This document shows, in pieces, positions 25,324-35,898 of a DNA stretch of 64,000 bases (positions are counted from its first letter, which is position 1; each line of letters begins with the position of its first letter). The position numbers and the translations under genes are program-made. The stretch lies in NCBI GenBank assembly GCA_964036155.1, contig OZ038423.1:2185249-2249248 (forward strand), read 5' to 3'. This DNA is from Diploscapter coronatus. Taxonomy: Eukaryota > Nematoda > Chromadorea > Rhabditida > Rhabditidae. The notes beneath the pieces were generated by a model, which saw only the letters and a program-made list of their open reading frames with translations, was not told the DNA's origin and made no database searches.

Positions 25324-28300
25324 ATGACATCGATCATATAGAAAATAGGAAAATAGCACGGAAAATCGATAGAAGAAAGATGCGCGAAAACAAAGAAATA
25401 GTGAGCCAAATATGAGAGAATCTGGGGTAAGAGGCAGAAAATCGAGAAATATTATGGAAAGTGACGATAAATAGATAGAGGGAAATTATGACTCATGAAT
25501 GGGAAACTGTCTGTCCACAATCACTGGAGAGGGAAAACAGTCAGTCAGACAACAAAATGTTTCTATGTTTCGATTGTTTCGTCGATTCAAGTTAGCAAAA
25601 TCATCATCAAGATGTAATTAACAATGAAACCATTGATTTCTTTCTGGTTGTAAATACAATTTTCCCAAAGAATATGTGTGGATTCATGTGATGAATCTAA
25701 CAATTGCTAATGGATGATTAATAATGATATTAAATAGTTTGAAAAACTAAGTATTTACCAATTTTTAAAGGATAAACTTCTAATCTAATAATTATCGACC
25801 GTCTGGTGATGGGGTGTGACAGCGATAAATATTTTCGAAAAAAAAAATGCGACGAATAAACTGATAAAAGAAACGCGAAGTAGGGAAGCATTGAAAATGA
25901 GGTGCTTTTGGCCGGTTGTCACTCAAAAACGAGCAATATCGATTTTTTTCCTTTCGCTGCAAAATCACACAACGTTCAGACTCATCAGAGCGATGAAAGA
26001 CAAAATAGAGTAGTTTATTTGCAGAAGAGAAACTAGAAAAATCAATTTGTAATGTAAAGAATCAATAGGCGTTTTCCATAATTATCTCAATTTACGAATT
26101 ATGCTAAGGTTGAGTAAAAATATAATTTCTAAGCAAATCGATACAAATAATATTAGAGAATTAGTTGCTTCAGATTCTCATATTTTAAGTTTCAATTTAA
26201 TCCAATCCATGAAACTAAGTTAGTCTTTTCCAGATTGCCAAAAATAGCGAATGTCTAAGGTTAATTGAAGCAAGTGAAAAACTAATCCCATTACGATAAA
26301 ACATAAGGGGCACCGGCATACTTTTAATGATAAATGAAAGTTTTTCTTAGCGAAATTATGCAGTGTAGTCATCATCGTCGAGTTGTGTGGAGTGTAAGAA
26401 AAGAAGCGAAATAGGAAATGGGAATTGGGCGAGGAATGCGCAGGAGAATGCATAATTGTGGCATTAGAATGGAAAACATCGAGAAGGGAATTTTGGAATT
26501 TAGTACATAGAAGGAAGATAAGTGTTAAATTTTATGAATAAATTCCTGACTACGACTTATTGAAGAAGCTCTTTTAATAGAAGTACCCTAATTTGCTTGA
26601 ATCGAATGATAAATTTCGAATTTTCAAATATAATATGAAGACCTAATGAATTCTTAAAGCATAGATTTGAGATAAAATCGACTAATAAGGGTAATAGAAG
26701 CAGATAACGTAGCAAGAGGACTAGTAGACGAGTTTTAGATAAGTCAGATATGCCGAATGCCGACTTTATAATTATCCCGATTATGTCAAGTACTCAAATC
26801 CCCCGAGAGCAGACTCGAATTTGGTGTGTGTGGACTACGAGACTTGGTCTGTAGTGTGTAATCACGTCGGTCCGAGAATTTTGCGCGAAGTGCGCAATTT
26901 TCTCCTCTTCCGGAGGCCCGTCGCATCGATTTTCGGATTTCGGTGGAGTGCTTTTGCCTGAGGAAATGCGCAACGCAGGCAGAAGTAGGAGAAGCAAGGA
27001 CGAAGCAGGCAAAGGGAGAGCGAAATGAAGTGGCGAACAGGAGCGAAATCAGCTTACGGCTTATGAAGGCAAATATTCAAAGAGGTGTCATGAGTGAAGG
27101 GAAACAGGAATATCAGGACGGTTTAGTAGTAAGAGTTAGTCAAAACACTGAATCTGAGGGGAAAAGTTGAAGTCAAGTTTTCTCAAGTCATACGATGAAG
27201 AAAGAATAATATTCAAGTTAAAACAATGTATGAATTGGTTTCAAAATAATTCAGATTAATGAAATTTGGAAATCGATTAATATTGGGACGTCGGCGATAA
27301 CAACAAATTAGAATAATTCTAAAGTATCAACAAAAAAGCAAACCGTCAAAATCGTCGATTTTCCCAAGTATCCGATAAAAGAAATCAGCTAAATCGCATA
27401 ATGCAAAGACAACAAGCAGAGATGATGATAATCGCTTTCCGCTGGTGATGAGAGGCGCGTCGCGACAAGTGTATGATGGGGGAATGGACAGATGAATCGA
27501 AGAATCGAAGGAATGAGAAAAATACAGTCGTATCCCAGGCGTGTTTGTATTTCCAAGCGGATTTTCAACTTCTCATCATGCATTTCCTCTCTAACCACCT
27601 TGGCCTTCAGCCACATGATGAAGATATGCAGAGGGAGAGAGAAATGTCTCACAGGCCACGCGATACGCTACACGAATTACATGAGGAAAAAGGAATTTCT
27701 GGAAGAGTGAAAAAAAAAGTTCCTGATTTATAAATAAAAAAAATCACCATGGATTATTAGTTTTTTTACTGAAATAAATAGGCTTGTTCCAAATCGTAGG
27801 TCAATTCATGCACACCTCTCAATGCAAATAGAAAGAATGGCTGAAATATGGTGCAGAAAAGAAATGATCCACCCTTTGAAGCATCATCTCGCTCTAGAAA
27901 AAAGCAACGCGCGATGGACGACAAAAATGTGAAAACAGAAAAATGGTGCGAGGATTGCAGTGTGTTTGTGTGTGAAAAAGGAGACGACATGCAGAAAATG
28001 CGCTCACCACGATGTTCCGATTTTCAAGGGAAATAGCGCGCAAAAGGACGATAGAGGAAAAGAAGCTAGATCGTGAGAAATATTATGGAGAAAATAAGAT
28101 AGACGGAGAAGAATAGAATAGAAAATGTGACGAGAATTGCATCGCCTCAAGCAAAATGGAGAGAGTTAACTTTTTACAAATGCGGTAACTAGCTCCCGCA
28201 GGGCGAAATGCGGTAGAACGTCGGCGCATAAATGGGAAATTTATGTATGAAATGAAATAGTGTTGAAAATCGAGAGCGTCATTTATGTGTTCCCTAATTC

Positions 28301-28459
28301 AACACTATTTCGCCATGTTTTGGCGTTCTCAGGTTTCGAATAGATAGAGATTGATTTGCAAGAATAATTAGGACGAACAGATGAAAATCGCGATCAGAAT
28401 ATTGGAAGATAGGCGTAAACAACTTCTAAATACGCGTGTTGCGAAAAATTTCTCGTGAA

Positions 28460-28784
28460 ATGAAATATTCTACTATTCTGTTCATCTCGATTTCTGTTAT
28501 TATATCAGTTGGCGCATGGACCAATTATGGTTTGACTAGAAACTTACTTCGTTTTGAGAGAGGATTTTTCCATTTTAGAAAAGCGCATCCTAAAGTGTCC
28601 GATGGATTCGATTGACTGCCAAATTCAAATGCCTAACGGGACGAACCTCGATGTTAAATGTCGCAAGGAGAACATACCGGATGCTGAAAGAACTCCTCTG
28701 AACAAAGCGGCTGATTTCAGAATTGCTTGTCCTTTGGATTGCAGGCCTCATGTAGGGAGTTGTAAAATATATTTTAAAGTTTAG
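28460..28784 (+). CDS. Small secreted six-cysteine protein, unknown family
   Basis: Two exons, 28460-28529 and 28579-28784, joined in phase 1 across a 49-bp GT-AG intron, encode about 91 residues. The N terminus MKYSTILFISISVIISVGA is a convincing signal peptide. The predicted mature part, about 70 residues from WTNYEKR, has six cysteines (in LKCPMD, IDCQI, VKCRK, IACPL, LDCRP, GSCKI), enough for three disulfides, and no transmembrane segment. I do not recognise the family. It sits immediately upstream of three secreted cysteine-rich paralogues on the same strand but is not obviously homologous to them. A secreted ligand, inhibitor or antimicrobial role is possible, and none is shown. Confidence 0.7.
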
Positions 28785-29653
28785 CTTATTTGCCGAAAAA
28801 TCTAAAATCGAAGCCCATGGACTTCTATTTTTGATCCCCAAATTTCAAACCGCTATAACTCCCCATCTACTGATCGTAACCACTTCAAATCACGGCTAAA
28901 TACATTTTATACATTATAGAAACTTTCTGAGATGATCTGAGTTGGGTACTGGGTAGTTCTGGCATTTTGAGAGGTGGACTTCTATTATAGGGGGACTTTT
29001 AACTTAGACTTTACGGTATATCATGGCAGTCTTATCGTAATTAGTACTCTCGACTCGTAGTCCAATTATTTCATCCAATCCGTTTTTAATCGAGTGAAAC
29101 TTAGGTAGTGCAAAAGAACAAAGCTACGAATCGGAAGTGCCTGAGCTACTCAACCTACGGAAAGTACCAGAACAAAAATGATAAGCTCTGGTAAAAACCA
29201 TTCAATTTTCCAAAAATGTTCTTATTTTCAGGTACATATGGTTCAGTGAACCTTGTTTCGCGGAATTCATCACGCACTGTGATTTTCAGCAATCATAATA
29301 TATTTTTTAGTTTTAAATAAATTATCGATTTTTCCGGATTCTCCCTCAATATTTTCGTGCCATTGCGTCTTGTCATTGTGGCGTAATTTGCTTTCTCATT
29401 TTTGGCAGGCAGGAGAAAAGTGGTGAAAAAGACCGTAAAATAGTCTGTCTTCAATCAGAGAGCTTGAAAGATTGAGAAATAGTTTGTACTCCAACGATAC
29501 AAAGTCAAGGAAAAGAAAAAGAACTCGGAATAGAGTGTGGAGTTTATTACCAGCGAGATAAAGACATTGAAGCGTTAGGGAAGGGGGAAGCAAGGCAAGA
29601 GCCCAGGCAACGGGTCTCTGCAGGCCGAAATCGACAACCAACCTGGGTCCGTC
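28785..29653. other. Intergenic, no gene seen
   Basis: AT-rich, no coding signal. The last 100 bases before 29654 presumably include the promoter or 5' UTR of the first cysteine-rich paralogue. Confidence 0.5.
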
Positions 29654-32204
29654 ATGATTCGGACGATAGCTATTACCGTTCTGTCTATATTAGGTAAGAG
29701 ATTTTTGCGGTTATTTGGAAATCTCATGACATCATGACAAAAGAATTAGACTAACCAGAGCAAAGTGGGAACTGAAAAGGTAGGGCGTATCTTCTCACAT
29801 TACTTTGTCATGAATTGTGTCGTGATGTCATAATGTTATGTGGTTCCCAGGCTATCTGGTTGGCTTTCACATATCTGGATATATTATATACATTTTAGAA
29901 AAGTCCCGATTTAAATTTTGTAAAGCAATGTAAAAGTGATGATATTATTTGACTACGGTATTTTTGAGAAGAAGGCGTATTTCCAGGACTCACCTACGCA
30001 CAAACCCCACCAGCCTACCGATTCGTGGCTTGCGATCCGGTCAAACAGCAGACATGCCAGGCCATGTTCAACGATCAGATGGGGATTAATGGTGGGTTTA
30101 AGCATTCAAAATCGCGAGATAAGCAATGGGTAAAATGAGAGCTAGATCATTTGATATTTTGAAACAACCTATTGCTATTTTATGATACTCGTCTTCACAC
30201 TCATGGAATGGATAGAAATATTATTCCTTAAGCAGTGACTTCATAACACCAAGTCTTGATTTCGCTTGATTATCTAATATTTTGGAACTAATCGAATTTT
30301 TCAGCATCACTCGGTATCCAAAGCTATCTTCAACTTCGTCAAGCGATTGAACAATCTTTCGCCGATTACGCAGCCGATGGTCTCCTGAGTACCTGCTATG
30401 CTTTCAAGGAGTTCAAGGGTTGTTTGTAGGGCTTTTCCTCGATCAATTGTATTTTCATTTACTTATTTTAGCCCTCAAAATCCAACGAACCAATATTACG
30501 CCTGTGCTCAGGATCCTCTCGGGTTGATGATCGATGAGAATAAGTAAAGATTTTATTTTTGGATCCACGTTTTCCTCGGAAGCTTGGAAACCTCAAGCGA
30601 TGCGAAATGGTGTGAGAAAAGAATCGTTTTCCCCCCATCCCTCACCCTATTTCGCGTGGCTTGAGGTTTCCAAATAGTAGTTTTTTCTCATATTTTTAGG
30701 ACCGCCACCGGTATCTCTCGGCGAGAAGCACAGGGGTACACGAAGATTTGGAATCAGCTGGACTTCGTCTGCGGTGCAGGATTCTCCTGTAAGTCTATTC
30801 TGTTATAATTTCACACACACACATATACTTCCATCGAGTATCGTCATCCTAAATTTGATATTTGCAATTGAAATTTTGAAACATCATTCTTCATCATATC
30901 TTGTATCATGCAGAATATTACCTTTCTATGCAATCATTATTCTATCTTAACTTCAGATTTTTTAATAATATAACAGGGCGTATCTTCAACTTTTTTTTTT
31001 TTAAATTCACCTTATCTAATTGACTATCGTCTTGAGTTTCATTGGATTTCTCTTAAATGATTTTGAAATATGATTATTTATAAAAGTGGTGTATCTTCCA
31101 AGTTTCTAACATCTAAGGCAGCTTTTTCATATCGATCGCGATCGGCCAATTTATGCACTTCTGCTTGCGTTTTCGGCTGCATCCCTGATAAACGAATGGC
31201 ACTTTGCGAGTTGCCTATTTTATGTGCTAGCGACGTAAACTGGGAGAAAAAAGAATCGAATAAAAAGCAATTGTATTATTTGATGTAAAATTATTATTTA
31301 AAATGACTAGCATCTCTAAAATAGTCACGTTATTTTCATGCTCATAACAATCGTATTCTCTGAAGTGCATATCATTTTTTTTTTAAATTTTTGACTCGAC
31401 TGCGATTACCATTGTATCTGTAAAAAATAATTGTGTCTTCTTAAAATATGAAGCATGAATGATTTACTTTTCATAAAATCTGTTTACTTTAGATTTCGCG
31501 AACAATGATAATTGTGCTTCGAACATCTTCAATAATCAGACAGGGGATTTGCGCAATTGCGATCAGTCGTTGTATGAGAACGTCAATAGAGATCCATCAC
31601 AGGCTTGCTCGTATGTCATATGCAATTGCAATAAAATATCGACTATTTTTTAAATTTAGCTATGTTTCAATAGCGGCAAATTGTTATCAGAGCATATTTT
31701 GGAATGCGTGCAGGAAAGTTGAGCTGGCCTGGTGGGGATGCAACTACGAGAGGAGTGGAACACAACTACAGTATCCACAATGCACACAGATTTGGTGTAC
31801 TTGTAAGTTTCGTGGCAGCCTGAAAGCCGCATGACACCATGACACAAGGCACGAGCGAAATAGCATACTCGAGATATACCCTCTCGCTCTCTTGCCTAAC
31901 CGTACTATTTCGCATTTGTCTCGTGTTATGATATCGTGCAGTTTCCAAATAACCAGTTTTATCAATTCTACTCGTAGAGCTCTCCTTATATCAGTTAAAA
32001 AAGAACTTCATTGGCTGGCTAAAAGTTTTGCAGCTTATCGTTCAAAATCGGAAAAATTGTGATATCACTTGAAACTTGACAATAATAAGATAGGCTCCAA
32101 GATTTTTAAACTCAGAATATTTTTAATATGTACACTAATCTGTCCGATCTTGGCAGAGTTATAAATTAAAATTTCAATTTTCAGTCCACGAGATCCTAAA
32201 TTAA
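29654..32204 (+). CDS. Secreted Cys-rich protein, tandem paralogue 1
   Basis: Eight exons encode about 250 residues. MIRTIAITVLSILGLTYAQ is a signal peptide. The rest is extracellular, with about 15 cysteines. Landmarks in order: ACDPVKQQTCQAMF, LLSTCYAFKEFKGC, IWNQLDFVCGAGFSY, ANNDNCASNIFNNQ, ANCYQSIFWNAC, LAWWGCNYERSG, PQCTQIWC. The order CGAG, then N-x2-NC-x-S, then W-G-C-x-Y-x-R, then P-x-C recurs in the next two genes, so the three form one family by tandem duplication. The donor TT|GTAGGG near 30430 keeps the frame. Three introns carry hairpin elements. I cannot assign a named domain; nematode multi-cysteine families such as DUF19 or ET modules are candidates. No catalytic motif is visible. 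Confidence 0.75.
29711..29850. repeat. Foldback element in intron of Cys-rich paralogue 1
   Basis: The left arm TTATTTGGAAATCTCATGAC continues ATCATGACA. The right arm holds TGTCGTGATGTCATAATGTT and ends GTGGTTCCCAG, the imperfect reverse complement. It is in the first intron of the gene. Confidence 0.75.
30581..30676. repeat. Foldback element in intron of Cys-rich paralogue 1
   Basis: The arms CTTGGAAACCTCAAGC...GCGAAATGGTGTGAG and, as reverse complement, CTATTTGGAAACCTCAAGCC...GCGAAATAGGGTGAG pair over about 38 bp with a short loop. This is the cleanest small member of the TATTTGGAAA hairpin group. Confidence 0.85.
31815..31953. repeat. Foldback element in intron of Cys-rich paralogue 1
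   Basis: The right end, reverse complement GTTATTTGGAAACTGCACGA, pairs with the left arm GCCTGAAAGCCGCATGACACC. Pairing continues through ACAAGGCACGAGCGAAATAG against CGAAATAGTACGG. It lies in the last intron. Confidence 0.75.
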
Positions 32205-33228
32205 TGACCGGACCCGGCAATCTCAAAAATCATCTCATTGTTCGACTATTTTATTTTGAAATTGTATTTATGAATAATAAAAGTTTAATTTTATGGCTGA
32301 GAAACTTTTGATGATTTTTCGCACTTTCCCACTATGATGCATGATGATTAGGTTCGCGAGCTTGCAAACATAAAATTTTCGAAGTCGTAAACCATTTATG
32401 GGGTAGGATTTTTTCGGCACGCTTATCTACTGTACAGGCAGCACAAAAGTATGCGAAAATATTACGTAGAAGTAATTTTTTCAGATTATTTTTAAACCAG
32501 CTTCTTTTTTGAAATTTTTTGCTTACTCTAGAAGCCCCGAATTTTTATCATTGAAAATTGAATACGCTTCTGAATAAATAGTAGTTTGATAATACTGATA
32601 TTCTTTGCTGAGCCTATTGAACTAAATGTAAAAACGATCTTAAAATACCCAGTAACTTTTGATTGAGGACCTCTTGCACTGGTTATCCTCAAGTTGCTCC
32701 TACCCTTTTGTAAAAAATATCCCCTTTTCTGCAAAATATAGCATGGGAAAGAGAAAAAAGGTAACTTTTACAAAAGGGTAAGAGTAACTTGAGGGTAAGT
32801 AGCGCAAGAGAAGTCTGATTGGGAATTTCAAGCAAAATCATCTCCGATCACTTCAAAAGATAGTCAATTTTGTTTCAAGTGATTTATTTACGTCAATCTT
32901 ATGGAGTTCAAATGCAGAGTAAAATAAGCTTCAAAGAAAGTCACCGTACTCGGTCTCAAATGATAATCAATTCGATCTTTATTGATTTTTTTTCCATCTA
33001 AAACAATACTCATCGAGTGCAACTTTCGACTTCTCTCTGTATTTACGACTCGAAATTCGTCACACAGCACAGCGCGTCGAGGAGTCATTAACAGGCATCT
33101 CCTTCTAGGGCCTTTTGCCTATTGGCAAAGCGAGTGAATTGCCCTGCGCTATCTGTTCTGGCTGCCTGCAATCTATCGAGCACAGGCAGAGGGACGCAAC
33201 GCGGGCCCCCTAAGCTGCGAAAATCGAC
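32205..33228. other. Intergenic, contains a foldback element
   Basis: No gene recognised. Besides the hairpin at about 32,658-32,823, the GC-richer 33,100-33,220 immediately upstream of the second paralogue may be its promoter or 5' UTR. Confidence 0.5.
32658..32823. repeat. Foldback element, CCCTTTTGTAAAA type
   Basis: The arms share CCTCAAGTTGCTCCTACCC followed by TTTTGTAAAA, mirrored at 32,768-32,800 as TTTTACAAAAGGGTAAGAGT and AACTTGAGGG. The outer parts (GATTGAGGACCTCTTGCAC against CAATCAGACTTCTCTTGCGC) pair at lower identity. It is a different family from the TATTTGGAAA hairpins. Confidence 0.8.
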
Positions 33229-35136
33229 ATGCCACCCGACACCTACGCCACCATATCAATTATCAGCCTGATCTGTCTAATTCCCAGTTAGTTGATTCAA
33301 TTTATGTTATATTTCGCCTACCAATTCACGACTCTGAACATTACTGTGAAATATGTGGTTTTGTGTGTTTCAAAGAAACGTCATATATCTAGCTGCTTTT
33401 ATGAAATATGAAAGTCTTTACAAGACTATATATTATATACTAGAAACAAATAATAGTCTTCAGAATAAGGGAAAATGAAACTTATTAAACCAACTTTCAG
33501 CGATTTATGGCCAAGCCTATAAAGAATGCGATGCGACGACCTATTATAACTGCCAGCTCGATTTGAACACGAAGTTGAACATCCAAGACAATCAGCCGTG
33601 GTATAATACAGAGTATTTTAGAGCTCAGGTAGTATCCATTTTCAATAAAACATCGTTCATTCTAACAAGCAGTGTTTCAAATAAATCGAAACTTACATAG
33701 CGTCAAGCCTTATTTGAAAACAAAAATTCCAGATAGAAACGTACTACCAAACCCAAGGCCCCGATGGGATGCGGAAGGTGTGCAGGTATCGCACACCGAA
33801 AATCGATATTTGGGAGTTTTCATCGTTTTTAGAGCAATCCGAGAATTCAAGCAATGTATGGGCGGCAACTACACGATTTGCATCAACGCGGCGTTCTTCG
33901 TGTCCGTTTCGGCAAGCACGCTTCAGGCCTACCAATTGACGTCGCTGTTTAATCAGATGCATTTCGTTTGTGGCGCGGGAATGCAAAGTAGGCTACAGAC
34001 GTAAAATAAATCAGCATCGTCGGACAATAGATGATGAATATTTTGAACGTACATTGACTATAAGATATTATCATGAAATAAATCAAGTGGGTAGTCAATC
34101 GTTCACAGATATTTTATTTTAATTTTACTATAACAAGATGTAAACGAGTCTCGAGCTAATAATGTGTAACCCATAGATGAATATACGAAATTTAAGCATA
34201 ACAATCTTAGTATACCTCGCAAACGAGAATTGCATGTCTACGACGTGGAAACCGAACGTTGGCGGTGATCAGCTGAACGCCTGCAGATACCAGTGGGAAA
34301 GAAGGTCGGACGCCGATCCGGATCAGGCTGCGTATCAGCCTTGCACGTCAGGTTTTTCAGATCATAAGATGCAACAACTATATGACGGCCCCCTTCTTTT
34401 CCACACTACTTCTCCCGGCTAATAGAAAAAGACACCGGTTTTTCTAAGAAATAGTATGGGGAAGCAAGATAGGAAAAGAAAAAACCGGTGTCCTTTCTAG
34501 GAGCCACGAATCAGGCCTAGGCACACTTTCAGCCAAAGCGATGAATAATAAGGAGGGGGCACGCAAATCAGTTTTTCAATGGAAAAAATTGATATATGAG
34601 GAAGGTACGCAACACAATTTTAGCGGGAATTTTGACTTAAGAGAATACGCGCAGGAGATCTGGCTTAAGTGCTGCCTAGGTCTGTAACGAACCTTATAAA
34701 TTGTATCTTTTTGGCTATTCATTATGCTTCCAATATGAATATCAGTAATTCCTTGATTATAATTTTGATCATAAAGGAATTTGAAGCATAGGCAATTTTT
34801 GTTCTTTAGTCAAGCCAATACTCTTCTAACATGTTTCGAGGACCAGTTCTCGAATAACTGTGGCATCCAAGCGAGGGATACGCAATTCTGGGGATGTGAA
34901 TATGCGAGAGTGAACGTCTTCACGAGGTTTCCGCAATGCAACATCAAATGCGTTTGTAAGCTTTCCTTAGAACTAATAAATATGGTGCTCATGTGAAGCG
35001 TGCTCAATTGCTAAATGTTGATAATGCCACAGTTTCGCATTTAGCATTGGAGCTTATTTCACTTTATAATGCATTTGGTAGTCATATTGCTACATAGACT
35101 TTTATTTCAGTACCATACGCAGGAGGCATCGGCTAA
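33229..35136 (+). CDS. Secreted Cys-rich protein, tandem paralogue 2
   Basis: About 230 residues, starting with the signal sequence MPPDTYATISIISLICLI. Order of landmarks: ECDATTYYNCQ, VCRAIREFKQCMGG, FNQMHFVCGAGMQ, LANENCMSTTWKPN, LNACRYQWER, TLLTCFEDQFSNNC, FWGCEYARVN, PQCNIKC, ending PYAGGIG and TAA. It aligns colinearly with the genes either side, with the cysteine skeleton conserved and the intervals divergent. One junction, 34352/34811, needs either an AAG acceptor or a nearby alternative to hold frame, so that exon edge is uncertain. Extracellular; function unknown. Confidence 0.7.
34421..34500. repeat. Foldback element in intron of Cys-rich paralogue 2
   Basis: AATAGAAAAAGACACCGGTT is mirrored by AAAACCGGTGTCCTTTCTAG (reverse complements around ACCGGT). 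The internal AGAAATAGTATGGGG resembles the core of the other intronic hairpins, but the ends differ. Confidence 0.7.
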
Positions 35137-35898
35137 CTAATCAAGTCTAATGAATCTCGACTTTTACTATTGATTTATTTTGTAATTATTTTAACGAATA
35201 AACTCGTTTTACTCATTGAGATATTGATAGAATAGCGATAGACAAGTTTTACTCTCAAGGTTATGGCGTCGTTAAAATCACAATAGCGCAATGGCGAGCT
35301 TTTATCAGATAGAACCGTATCTTTGAAGAATATTCGACCACTATAGATACTATAAACATCTAGGGTAGCTTCAAAGATAATCTTAAAAAATACATACGCT
35401 CTGTAAAATATCACGATAAATGCATGCTCTGTAATTTGAATGTCATTATGCAGATGGATCGTTGGAAAATAAGCCATGATTCAAAATATTATTAACAATA
35501 CGAATGAAACAAACTATGCTTCAAAGTAATCTAACTTGTGAAGAATATCTTTTAAAAGTATTCGTTTGGCAGACGATGAGCGTAATCTTACCATACTAAT
35601 CAAATCCAATTCTCAGACTCGAATAGAATTATCAATGCATATTTTAGCTTACTAATATAAAGCCGGAATGATAGTTATAAGCGGCTTTATTGCGATGAGT
35701 AGATTCGCCACTCGGTTCGATAAGAAGCACTCGCGTTTTGCAGGGATGGCAGGCACATTCAGTAGTCATCGCTTCTCGGCAAGTGTTAATTGATTGCCAA
35801 CGATAAGTGATAAGGAAAAGATTAACGAGAAGCAGTGCATTGATTTACGAGTTTTCCACAGGCAACCGTGTTGCAGTCTGAGGAGAGCAGGGCTAACC
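35137..35898. other. Intergenic spacer between Cys-rich paralogues 2 and 3
   Basis: AT-rich, no coding signal. It probably contains the third paralogue's promoter. Confidence 0.5.

Larger units (their letters stand above)
23853..28459. other. 4.6-kb intergenic region with microsatellites
   Basis: No gene recognised. It holds a TA repeat (about 24,540-24,568), a GA repeat (about 25,284-25,321), a short hairpin at about 28,250-28,316, and GC-richer patches around 26,790-27,060 that might be a promoter or non-coding 5' exon of the RhoGAP gene. Confidence 0.5.

Noticed and set aside
24540..25409. Open frames rich in IY and SL repeats
   Set aside because: Translations of the TA and GA microsatellites, not genes.
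26794..27012. Minus-strand frame beginning with a leucine-rich, signal-like N terminus
   Set aside because: Composition-driven; the continuation is hydrophilic with no family features and no splice partners. More likely GC-richer promoter or 5' UTR DNA.
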